The position numbers and the translations under genes were made by a program. From Paenibacillus sp. MBLB1832 (GTDB lineage Bacteria > Bacillota > Bacilli > Paenibacillales > NBRC-103111), in the NCBI RefSeq assembly GCF_032271945.1, contig NZ_CP130319.1, positions 5,227,001-5,291,000 of the forward strand: 64,000 nucleotides of DNA. The letters run 5' to 3'. The notes below the pieces were generated by a model. It was not told the DNA's origin. It did not search any database and saw only the letters and a program-made list of their open reading frames with translations. Below, piece by piece: positions 43,930 to 52,900 of the stretch (position 1 is the stretch's first letter; the number at the start of each line of letters is the position of its first letter).

Positions 43930-46900
43930 TTACAATACGTTCACAACAACCTTGTGCTTCCCGCTCACAATGATGCCATGCGGCAGGGATGGCAGACGAT
44001 TGACATCCAATTCGACGCGTACGCCATCTTCAATTTTGAAGACCGTCATGTAGAGCTTCTCCACATGGCTGATCGTGCGAATGGATTTCAATAAAGCATA
44101 GAAAACGGACGGATGAATTGGTTGACCAATCGCCCAGCCTTTCGAGTCGAAGTTACCCGTTAGGGGGTCAAGGAAGCGCGTCAGCTTCTCAATTGCCTGA
44201 ATCTCCGTCATCACGACGGCATCCATGCCCTCGACAGCCACGGTCGCGGATACCGAAATTTCCATGTACACAGGTTCAATGACTTGCAGTCGTTCTGGGA
44301 ATGCAACTAGACTCGAAGCACGTCCGAGAATAAAGCGTTCGACCTGCTTCTTCAACTCAGGGAACGTGGAGCTGCCTTGCTGTCCTTCTTTCGGTAAAAT
44401 GACGAGCGTCATCGAGCCGATTTCTTTCTGCATGTACGCGTTCCGATTCGGAATACACGTGACCTTCGCAATGTTCGGATACGCTTCCCTTGCCAGCCAC
44501 TCATAGTCCTTCGATGACACTGCACGATTGCGGTGTTTCAACAGTTCCGGACCGCGTTCCAGCGCAGACTCGATCTTTTCGGCTTCGCAGCCCCCAGATG
44601 CAGGCTCAGGGTTGTACACCTCGCCGACAAAAGCAATCGAATCCTGCATCCCATTAATGTGACGCGCAGGAACATTGCCAATTTGACCAGATGTCACCTG
44701 ATAAGTCACTTTTAATTGTTCAAGTCCGCCCTTCGGCGGGTGCAAGCCTTGTACGCCATCCCCCACGCGAATGCGTCCGAATGTACGATCAATGACATAA
44801 TGCCGGTCTCTAGAACCCGACTCTGTGAAATCACGAACCGCAGTCCAACGTACCCATACCTGCATGACGTTGCCTTCGGAATCGCGGCGAATATCCATGA
44901 GCGGAACGCCAGATTGCTCGTATTCAGAAATTTCCTCTTCCGTCACGAAATCTGTCTCATCCACCCACACTTCTTCAGAAACGATCCCCTGTCTGGACAG
45001 TTGGTACTCCAGCTCTTCCAATCCTTTGACAAGCGGAATTTCCGCCGTAATCGTCTCCTGCTGGAGGACATGAACCGTATTCATGAAGAGCCCTTGAATC
45101 ATCGGAATAACCACATGTCCACTCACGTGATCGTAGAGGTCGTCGCGATTACTCGCACGGATCCAATAGCCATGTTGACCGAACACCGATGCGGCTGCAA
45201 AATCCGAAGGACCCACGAATTGCACCGTCCCGCTCTGAGTCAGGCCGTTCGTTTCATCGATCACTTTGAGCGCTGCCCATTCTGGCGCACTCCCTGGGAC
45301 TGCACCCGTACGTAAATATTCCCACTCTAATAAAGGCACATCATGCTCGGAGAAACGTTGCTGTTTCACAGAAATGAAGAGAGAGATGGGTCCTTTCACA
45401 GGCGCCGTATCAAATGAGATACATAAAGCAGGATGCGCCCCTTCCAATGGCTGAAACGGTTCAAAACCGCCTGCCAGCCCACGGCTGTGTTTCGTCCGAT
45501 CCTCGTAGACGGTATTATTGAAAGCCAAGCAGCGATCTGCTTGATATAAACGATCTTCGAACTGATACGTAAGCGATACCTCATCAATCCACGGCGATAA
45601 ATAGAGAGCTTGCGCTACATAAGCGTTCTCGATTTGTAGAATCCTTGCCCTGATCCACCGGTTCTCGTTCCCATTCACATAGGTCGGTTGTAAATCGGCT
45701 GGACAGCGGAACTGAATCTCCTTGCGCACCTTCTGCTCCAGCGGGTAGTAGAACAGCTTGTCTGCCTCTTTCCCCACATCGAGCCTTACCCAAGTCGTAC
45801 CATTCCAATATTCCCAAGCGACCTGCCCCACGGTCACGTGAACGACGGGCGGCTTCTCGAACTTGGTTTTCTTCATAACCATTTTCCAATCAACTTGATC
45901 GGTCAATTCCGCCCCAAAACGATTCTCAATCGCTTGCAATCCGAAGCTTAGCTTAATATCGCCATCCGTTTTCGTGAACACTTCGTTACTGCCAATGTAG
46001 AAAGAACCGTATAACGCAAACTGGTCGCCAAATGGATAAAAGCCAGACGGATCTGCATCGACATCGTTATAAAACATCTGATCAGGCTGAATTCCGCCCG
46101 TGTCCAGCGTATCGATATAGTCGGTTTTCACCGAGATATGATCCATTGACAATCGGCTCTCCGCAAGCGTTTTGCGTTCCGCTGAGTGAGGCTTCAAGCG
46201 GCATTGAATCCAATGCCCTTCTAGCCCGTTTACTTCTTTGAGCACTAGCTCCTCGCGCGTAAGCTTCTGCAGTATAACGCGGTTGCCTTTGGCCTCGACA
46301 TGATCGAACGGCTTCCACCCCTCTTGGGTGCCATACAGCCATTCGGTCAGATCTGGATCGCTTAACTGGCTCGACATCGCAAATTCTTCAAACCGCCGAG
46401 TCGAATTACGGAATTCGATCTCGATCTGAGCAGGATGTGTCACGGTGAAAAGAGCGCTGTGCTCCACATACAAGGCATGTGCTTGTATATTGTTGCCCTC
46501 CTGCAAAGCGAACAACTGCTTCGGCGCTGGAAGTCCTTGACGGCTCGCCTCAACGAAGTCATCCGCGATCCGAACGATAATATCCTGTTTGCGGCTCGTG
46601 ACGTAGACACTAGTTAGCAACGCAGGCGTCAGCAGCACACTGCGAGCCGTTTCATAAAGAATCGTCTCTTCCATGGCCGCTGCAACTTGGGTGCCAGCCG
46701 AAATAAACACCGATTCCTTTGTACCTTCATTTAACACAAAAGTCAGGTAACTACTGGCTGGTCTTGCCGGCAGCAGCGTGACATCGAACATATTGAGAAA
46801 CGCAATCAGATTTTTCGTCGGCACGCGATTCAATCGTTTGATATTGTCATGAAACATATCGGCAAACATCAGAAATAACGCCGACCCTGGATCCGGATTG

Positions 46901-47001
46901 TCTGGCGTGAACCGCCACTCTGGCGTATAATACGGCGCCAACTCTCTCATTTGCGCAATCAAATCGGATATTTCTCGGGGATCAATTTTGGGAGGTTGCA
47001 C
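43930..47001 (-). CDS. Large baseplate assembly protein, J-like (TIGR02243-type)
   Basis: 1023 residues from the GTG at 47001, which follows GAGGGGG; an earlier GTG at 47022 has no site. N-terminal DPREISDLIAQMRELAPYYTPEWRFTPDNPDPGSALFLMFADMFHDNIKRLNRVP is typical of the large baseplate proteins of eCIS and tail-like loci. A long beta-rich middle part follows, then the J-like C terminus with KHRNRAVSSKDYEWLAREAYPNIAKVTCIPN and MTLVILPKEGQQGSS. It and the 746-residue J-like protein probably form the two rings or arms of the wedge. Confidence 0.87.
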   Translation of the reverse strand: MQPPKIDPREISDLIAQMRELAPYYTPEWRFTPDNPDPGSALFLMFADMFHDNIKRLNRVPTKNLIAFLNMFDVTLLPARPASSYLTFVLNEGTKESVFISAGTQVAAAMEETILYETARSVLLTPALLTSVYVTSRKQDIIVRIADDFVEASRQGLPAPKQLFALQEGNNIQAHALYVEHSALFTVTHPAQIEIEFRNSTRRFEEFAMSSQLSDPDLTEWLYGTQEGWKPFDHVEAKGNRVILQKLTREELVLKEVNGLEGHWIQCRLKPHSAERKTLAESRLSMDHISVKTDYIDTLDTGGIQPDQMFYNDVDADPSGFYPFGDQFALYGSFYIGSNEVFTKTDGDIKLSFGLQAIENRFGAELTDQVDWKMVMKKTKFEKPPVVHVTVGQVAWEYWNGTTWVRLDVGKEADKLFYYPLEQKVRKEIQFRCPADLQPTYVNGNENRWIRARILQIENAYVAQALYLSPWIDEVSLTYQFEDRLYQADRCLAFNNTVYEDRTKHSRGLAGGFEPFQPLEGAHPALCISFDTAPVKGPISLFISVKQQRFSEHDVPLLEWEYLRTGAVPGSAPEWAALKVIDETNGLTQSGTVQFVGPSDFAAASVFGQHGYWIRASNRDDLYDHVSGHVVIPMIQGLFMNTVHVLQQETITAEIPLVKGLEELEYQLSRQGIVSEEVWVDETDFVTEEEISEYEQSGVPLMDIRRDSEGNVMQVWVRWTAVRDFTESGSRDRHYVIDRTFGRIRVGDGVQGLHPPKGGLEQLKVTYQVTSGQIGNVPARHINGMQDSIAFVGEVYNPEPASGGCEAEKIESALERGPELLKHRNRAVSSKDYEWLAREAYPNIAKVTCIPNRNAYMQKEIGSMTLVILPKEGQQGSSTFPELKKQVERFILGRASSLVAFPERLQVIEPVYMEISVSATVAVEGMDAVVMTEIQAIEKLTRFLDPLTGNFDSKGWAIGQPIHPSVFYALLKSIRTISHVEKLYMTVFKIEDGVRVELDVNRLPSLPHGIIVSGKHKVVVNVL

Positions 47002-47050
47002 AGCTACACCCCCTCTCTGCACATGTCATCATCGTGTCCGCAGCCTCTTT

Positions 47051-47452
47051 CTATTTGGAGCCTTCGAATAAGTAGAACGGATAAACCTGATTAAATAAGT
47101 TATTCGTCGAGCGAACTGTATACGAAATGTGAATCATCACTTTGGCTGGATCGTGGGCTTCTGGAATCGCCTTGACCTCCACTTCATGAACCCGTGGCTC
47201 CCAGTTGCGTATAGCTTCCTCAATATTCGTTTGGAGCAAATGAAGCGTGGTATCATCCGTCGTGTCAAAAATGAATTCCTGGATCCCGCACCCGAAGGAT
47301 GGACGCATGACGCGCTCTCCTTGCGTTGTTCCTAGAATGACACGGATTGCTTCCGCGATGTCTTCTTCAAACTCGGACATTCGGATACGCCCCGTTGCAG
47401 GGTCAACCTGTATCGGGAACTTCCAGCCTCGTCCCAAAAATGCTTCCGACAT
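47051..47452 (-). CDS. gp25/GpW-like baseplate wedge protein (Afp9-type)
   Basis: 133 residues from ATG at 47452 (a GTG lies one codon upstream). FLGRGWKFPIQVDPATGRIRMSEFEEDIAEAIRVILGTTQGERVMRPSFGCGIQEFIFD contains the EPR-type core of the gp25 family: IREAIRNWEPRVHEVEVKAIPE follows. gp25 starts sheath polymerisation on the baseplate in T4 and related machines. It lies between the spike gene and the large baseplate gene, as expected. Confidence 0.93.
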   Translation of the reverse strand: MSEAFLGRGWKFPIQVDPATGRIRMSEFEEDIAEAIRVILGTTQGERVMRPSFGCGIQEFIFDTTDDTTLHLLQTNIEEAIRNWEPRVHEVEVKAIPEAHDPAKVMIHISYTVRSTNNLFNQVYPFYLFEGSK

Positions 47453-47469
47453 CACGTCACGCCCCTTTG

Positions 47470-48195
47470 TTAATTAATTTTCACCATGCTGCCTTTGATG
47501 TTAATGATGCCATCTGACTTGATATCAAGCGTAGCTCCCGCTTTGAGTGCCATTGTGGCGGATGCTTCGATACTAAGCTGCGTGGATTTAATCTTGATTT
47601 CCTTCGTACTTTCAATGCTGACCTCGCCTTTGGCATTTAAGGTAATCTTCGACGTCTGGCTCACAATCGAAATTTCGTTGGCTGAGCCGCCTTTAATCAA
47701 CATCTTATTATTGCCGCTGGCATCCGCGATGGAGATGGAACCGTCTTTATCTTTCATTTCAACGATTTGACCCTTCTTGGTCTTAATCGTGATGCTTTCA
47801 TCTCCGCTTTTATCATTAAAAGAAAGGGTATGACCAGATCGCGATTTAATCATGCGCAAATCATTTTTATCTGCAGGCGCTGGCGGCTTCTGTTTCGGAT
47901 TCCATAACATCCCGATCACGATAGGCATGCGCAATTCACCCAAATGAAAGGCAACCAACACCTCATCATTCACCTCTGGAATGAACAGACTGCCCATGTC
48001 ATTGCCGCCCATAAACGTTGCGATCCGTACCCAATCGGTCTCGGTTTCCGTATTTTGCATGGGAAGTTTGAGTTTCACACGCCCCAATTTATCGGGATCA
48101 TTGTTATTCGTCACAACGCCGATCATGACTCCGCCAATTTTCTGACTCGTGAAATCCGACATACCGCCTATATTGAAATCGGGAGTCTTGAACAT
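47470..48195 (-). CDS. Spike protein, gpV/VgrG OB-fold and beta-helix type (Afp8 C-terminal part)
   Basis: 241 residues. The N-terminal OB fold has GVVTNNNDPDKLGRVKLKLPMQNTETETDWVRIATFMGG and IPEVNDEVLVAFHLGELRMPIVIGMLWN, the VgrG/gp5 signature. The C-terminal part is a beta-helix of short repeats (ITIKTKKGQIVEMKDKDGSISI, KITLNAKGEVSIESTKEIKIK). It would form the needle tip. Its ATG overlaps the hub stop (TAATG), so the VgrG spike is split into two chains here. No PAAR cap gene was seen. Confidence 0.92.
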   Translation of the reverse strand: MFKTPDFNIGGMSDFTSQKIGGVMIGVVTNNNDPDKLGRVKLKLPMQNTETETDWVRIATFMGGNDMGSLFIPEVNDEVLVAFHLGELRMPIVIGMLWNPKQKPPAPADKNDLRMIKSRSGHTLSFNDKSGDESITIKTKKGQIVEMKDKDGSISIADASGNNKMLIKGGSANEISIVSQTSKITLNAKGEVSIESTKEIKIKSTQLSIEASATMALKAGATLDIKSDGIINIKGSMVKIN

Positions 48196-49286
48196 TAGAC
48201 TGCATTCCCTCCCAGTTGAAAACGAGTAATATAGCCATCCGTTGCATCCAAAATATGAGTTGCACCTGTTATGTAGTAGGTCTGATCGAATTTTTTGCCG
48301 ATTCCACTAAGCTTAATATAGCGACCCGCCCGAATCTCTGGAATTCCTATGCACTCTGCGGTTCCGCTGACCAGCTTCATAGCGCGGCGATTGAGAATCG
48401 CATTAGCGTAGCTCTTGGCTTCCTCAACCGAAAGTACATTCGTGAACATCTGCTCGACGTACGTTCCCTTGGCACTCAGAATATCTTTGCCTGTCTTCGA
48501 GTTGGAGCCTAACTTGGTCACACTTGTCGACTCGCCCTCGATAACCTTGAGCTCTTTATTGTCCCAAGCTTTAACAGAGACGCCTGTAATTTGATCAGCC
48601 AAATTCATATCTATACTCACAGAACGAAGTGTTTTCCCCATTTCCAAGGTTAGAACGGCTGACATGGCAGTTAGCGGTTTTCGGAAATATAAATGCTTCC
48701 CGACAACGAAGAAATCGTAGTTCACAAGGTTCGCTAAGTTCTGAATGAAATGATAGTCATTACATTGACTTTGGGCGAGCACAGGGAGCTCTGTCGTTGT
48801 TGCATCAACATGCGTGGTAAGTCCGTATTCCTTGGCAATTTTCGTGACAACATCGCTGTATTTAACCTTATTCCAAGAACGTGACTTCATCCCTTTCATC
48901 ATCAAATAAGAATGATCCATCCCTCGAATGACGAGTCCAGGCGCTCCGTTTTCTGGAAATTCAACCTCAATGGATGTAATTTGACCTGAAAAAACATCCG
49001 TAAACTTATCTACATACCCTAAACCGATATCAATGGTTGTCCCCAAGGTAAAGGTCGTTAAATATTTAAAATCGTTTTTTGTGATGTCATAGGCATCGGC
49101 AACTCGAAAAGCAAAAGAATCTGCCGTACCGTCAATGGATGATTCCACACGCATCATGTCGATGGTAATCGTGTCATCAATTTTCGAGCCATCTACCTTA
49201 ATCAGATACATCGGTGCGTAAAAATCTTTATATTTTTCAGCTAAATCATCATATGTAAAAGTGGACGTTTCTAGTTGTAGGGCCAT
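48195..49286 (-). CDS. Spike hub protein, phage late control gpD-like (Afp8 N-terminal part)
   Basis: 363 residues from the ATG at 49286, four bases after the LysM gene stop. DDLAEKYKDFYAPMYLIKVDGSKIDDTITIDMMRVESSIDGTADSFAF and the later VTKIAKEYGLTTHVDATTTELPVLAQSQCNDYHFIQNLANLVNYDFFVVGKHLYFRKP are gpD/gp27-like hub features. It forms the trimeric hub that joins tube to spike. The gene is coupled to the OB-fold spike gene by TAATG. Confidence 0.92.
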   Translation of the reverse strand: MALQLETSTFTYDDLAEKYKDFYAPMYLIKVDGSKIDDTITIDMMRVESSIDGTADSFAFRVADAYDITKNDFKYLTTFTLGTTIDIGLGYVDKFTDVFSGQITSIEVEFPENGAPGLVIRGMDHSYLMMKGMKSRSWNKVKYSDVVTKIAKEYGLTTHVDATTTELPVLAQSQCNDYHFIQNLANLVNYDFFVVGKHLYFRKPLTAMSAVLTLEMGKTLRSVSIDMNLADQITGVSVKAWDNKELKVIEGESTSVTKLGSNSKTGKDILSAKGTYVEQMFTNVLSVEEAKSYANAILNRRAMKLVSGTAECIGIPEIRAGRYIKLSGIGKKFDQTYYITGATHILDATDGYITRFQLGGNAV

Positions 49287-49290
49287 GGGC

Positions 49291-49917
49291 TTAGTCCAGC
49301 CTTGGGACTGAAATGCGGCGTCCCGTGGCAACTTTCATCGGATTGTCAATCCCATTGGCTTTGGCGATTTCCCGCCACAGCGTCGGATCTTCGTACTCGT
49401 TGGCCGCCAAGGACCACAATTGCTCGCCTTGACTTAACATTTTCAGCTTCGTTCGGTCAGCCGAGTGTCTTGGTATTTGTTTTAATTGATCTTTTTTGCT
49501 CAGGGTGGACTTGAAGGTCACCTTCAGCTTCGCGCGAACTGGAATGCCAGAGTCCAAAAACATCGTGAAATGCTGATTCACACCTACCACGACGCCTTTA
49601 AAATCCAGCGAGCCCCATACGAATCGCACAAGCGGCGGCGCATGAATTTCCTTTTCGATATCTAACAATCCCGAAATCTTCTTCGTCAGCAGACGAACGT
49701 CAGTCCCTTTCTCATAGGTATCAAAAAAGATATCCATGGAAAGCGTCGTCGTCCCTCCGCTCACGAATTGGGCGATCGGCATGGACAGTCCCGGCACTTT
49801 ATTCCAAGAATATTCATTGGATGTATCGATCGTATATTCGCCAGGGTTAAACATCACATCGACGTTCTCGGTCTTACTGCCCTTATGAACGATAATCTTT
49901 GCTTTCTTGAGCGCCAT
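49291..49917 (-). CDS. LysM-domain tube-baseplate adaptor (Afp7-type)
   Basis: 208 residues. KAKIIVHKGSKTENVDVMFNPGEYTIDTSNEYSWNKVPGL is the conserved N-terminal part of Afp7/gp53-like proteins. The C-terminal LysM module runs from LKMLSQGEQLWSLAANEYEDPTLWREIAKANGIDNPMKVATGRRISVP. In eCIS this protein binds between the inner tube and the hub; here LysM is structural and need not bind peptidoglycan. AAAGGA precedes the ATG. Confidence 0.92.
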   Translation of the reverse strand: MALKKAKIIVHKGSKTENVDVMFNPGEYTIDTSNEYSWNKVPGLSMPIAQFVSGGTTTLSMDIFFDTYEKGTDVRLLTKKISGLLDIEKEIHAPPLVRFVWGSLDFKGVVVGVNQHFTMFLDSGIPVRAKLKVTFKSTLSKKDQLKQIPRHSADRTKLKMLSQGEQLWSLAANEYEDPTLWREIAKANGIDNPMKVATGRRISVPRLD

Positions 49918-49980
49918 GGCTATCCATCCTTTCTGCCCTTTATCTATATAGTTAACGTAGTTAACGATGTCATCTGCTTT

Positions 49981-52900
49981 TTAAACGCCGCGTCGCTGAC
50001 GCTCGAACCGCAGCTTCTTCTCAATTTCGCGGTACACTTTGTCCGCAATTTTGGCGATATCCAGCTGTGGCAGCTGTCGCACTAGCTCCTGCATTTGCTG
50101 TTCGCTAAGCTCTGGCGGAGCCTGCTCGACAGGTGCTGACGGCATCGAATCCTCATCCCCACTCGCTTTGGTCCGCAGCCAGTCCATCTCAACCGGCTTC
50201 TCCGCAAGTTGGCTTACGGGTGCTTGTTTATGCTCCAGCATCGCCACCCGCGAGGCCAGATGTTCCTGACTTGTCGGCGTACTGCGAGATGGATTGGCTA
50301 ATTGAGCCTGTGTCATCATGACTTGCGCTGGGCTACTCTGCAGCGTTTGCGTCGGCATGTCTTGTGTAGTTGAGCGCATTGCTGACGATGCTGACGCGTT
50401 CGTAGCGGCTATCCGTTGCGTTTGTGCCAGTATGTCTGGCGAGGTGGTGCGCATTGGCGTTTGCGTTACCATGTCTGGTGAGGCAGTTCTTCGCGGCAAG
50501 ACCAAATCTGGAGCAGCGGTGCGCATTGGCGTTTGCGTTACCAGATCAGGCGCTGCGGTGAGGCGCTGGGTTTGCATCACCATGTCTGGTGATGCTGTGC
50601 GCATCGGCGCCATTGGCGCTTGCATCGCGGATTGCGATCGCGCGATGGATTGCGGTGCGGCGATGCTTGGCGCGTCGCCGGATTTCGCTTGCCGCTGCAC
50701 CTGCAGGTGCAACGGCTTTACTGCAGCGGCGGCCGTGCCTTGGCTGCTGCCTGCTGCGCTGGTGGCTCTGCCAGAGGCAGCCGCCTGAGTCATACTGCCC
50801 GCGCCGAGGGCGGGCAGGCGGTGTTCGGCTGCGGCGGGCGAAGCCGCAGCCGTTCTCGCAGGAGCAGCGCGCAGCGCTCCTGCGGGGCTCGCCAGCTGCG
50901 GCATGACACGCGGTGTCATGCTCGCGCTCTGGCGAGCCAGCGGCGCGCGTGCGGAGCGCGCGCCCGTGGCCGTTGCGGCCCGCGAAGCGGCCGCAGGCTC
51001 CAGACCTGGAGCGCGCTGTTCCACCTGCGCGCTCACCATAGCCCGGATGGTTTGCTCCGCCGATGCCGTATGGAAGCGTTCCGCTTCCACACGGCTGTCC
51101 GAACCATGCTCTTCTCTCTGGGGCTCGCGCTCATTGCTGCCGACGGAAAGCCGTCGTTGCAGCAGCTCGACTTGCGCCCCTGCTGGATTTACCACGCTAC
51201 GTGTTGAAGTTCCTAGACGTTCAATCCGCGCTAGCTCCGTGACGTCCCTAATCTCTTGCGCTGTTGCTCGATTGATTAACTGCCTAAACGATGTTCCTAG
51301 CGTTCGCTGAATTCCTACACCGTTAGAATTCACTATGCTGCGATTCACGCGCAATACATCATCTACATACTCAGACACTATGCGATGCAACTTCGGACGT
51401 TCAACCGTTTCCTGGACAGGCATCGCATGTCTTCCACGAACAATATCCCTGAGTTCTTCAGGTTGTTGCTTGTTATCAACAACTCGCGTCTGTTCCTCGG
51501 TCATATTGTTCTGTAGAACAGCTGAACGTTGGGTTAGTTGATCGTCGTGCTGTGCACGAACCGAAACGCGATGTTGTTGACTTGGTCCTGCTTCATCCAT
51601 TCTTCTCGTCATCACGCCATTGTCGATGCGACCTGCGCGCAACGTAGGCTGACCTTTTAAACGTTGCATTGTTCCACGCTTTGTCAGCGCTATGTCTTGC
51701 CCGTTCATATGAATCCCTTGTCGACTCAAGCTTTCACTAGGTTGTGGATGGAAGGATGCAAATTGTCCAGCATCTATCTTCCGTTGGATCATTCCTTGTT
51801 GCTTCCTAACTCGTTCCACACGAGAAGGAGCACCTGATCGACGAATAATCTCGACCGATGGACGACCAATTGGTTTGCCTGGCACCACTTCATTGATTGG
51901 CGTACCTTTTTGCAGCTGTCTGCCTTCTTGATCGTTATCTGCTTGCACTTTATTCTGTTTTGCAGCAGTTTTCCAAACCTCAAGTCTTGACCGTTCTGCT
52001 GAATCGGAAGTCTGAGTCAGACTTTCGCTTGGCGTCTGTGTCTGCCATGTCTGAACAGAAGATGAAGTCTCGACTAGATTACCTGCTCTAGCAATCTGAC
52101 GCTGAAACATGACAGATCCTTGATGCGCAGTTCTGACAGGATTCACGATAGCACTGCTGTTTTGTGCCACTTTGGCTGCTATTTCAGCCGAAAAGCTTGC
52201 CGTATCTGTCCCACGACTCGATTCAACTGGCGTCTGAGCCTCACCACTAAACAGCGTCCTCGGGAGTTGTTCTTGATTGACAGTACTTTTCAACCTCATG
52301 GATTCAGCCTTACGTAAAGGCGCTCGCAAAACACGTTGAATAACGCCCTGCTTAACCCCTTGCTGTTCATTCGTACTTAGAAGTAAAGAACTCAAACTGC
52401 GCTGACTCGCAATGGCGATCTTAGCAGCTACTTGATCTGCTAACTCCCGTGGAATTGGGTTACCCTTACTTGCTAGTAAACGGTTATTCACCTGATGAAC
52501 CTGTGGTTCAGGCTTGCTCATGCTACCCATGACACTTTTTCTAGGTGTAAAAGAAGTCGATGCATTTATCGCTTTTGAAGATACGAGTGTTTCCATACCC
52601 TCCATTTGAAGCTCCTGCTCTTTACGCAAAATCTGCCCACTCTGCATGAACGGTGTACTTTCTACACTCGAGATCACATGACGAATAGAAGTCTCATCCG
52701 ATAGCTTCATTGACCTAGGCTTCGCAAAAACATCGGATGCGAGACTTGGTTTACCAAAGGAATCCGGTCCATGAGCAAGCACTTGCGCAATAAATAAACC
52801 TTGTTCTGATTGTCTAGAATCTCTACTAACATTATGGTTACTTCTAACCACTGGCTCATTAGAAGGTGGTTGTCTCCGTGGTGTAAGGAGCTGCTGAAGC

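Noticed and set aside
50318-51310. Several antisense open frames over the C-terminal part of the giant eCIS gene
   Set aside because: Cys/Arg/Ala-rich translations mirror the simple repeats and high GC of the coding strand; none has a plausible start.
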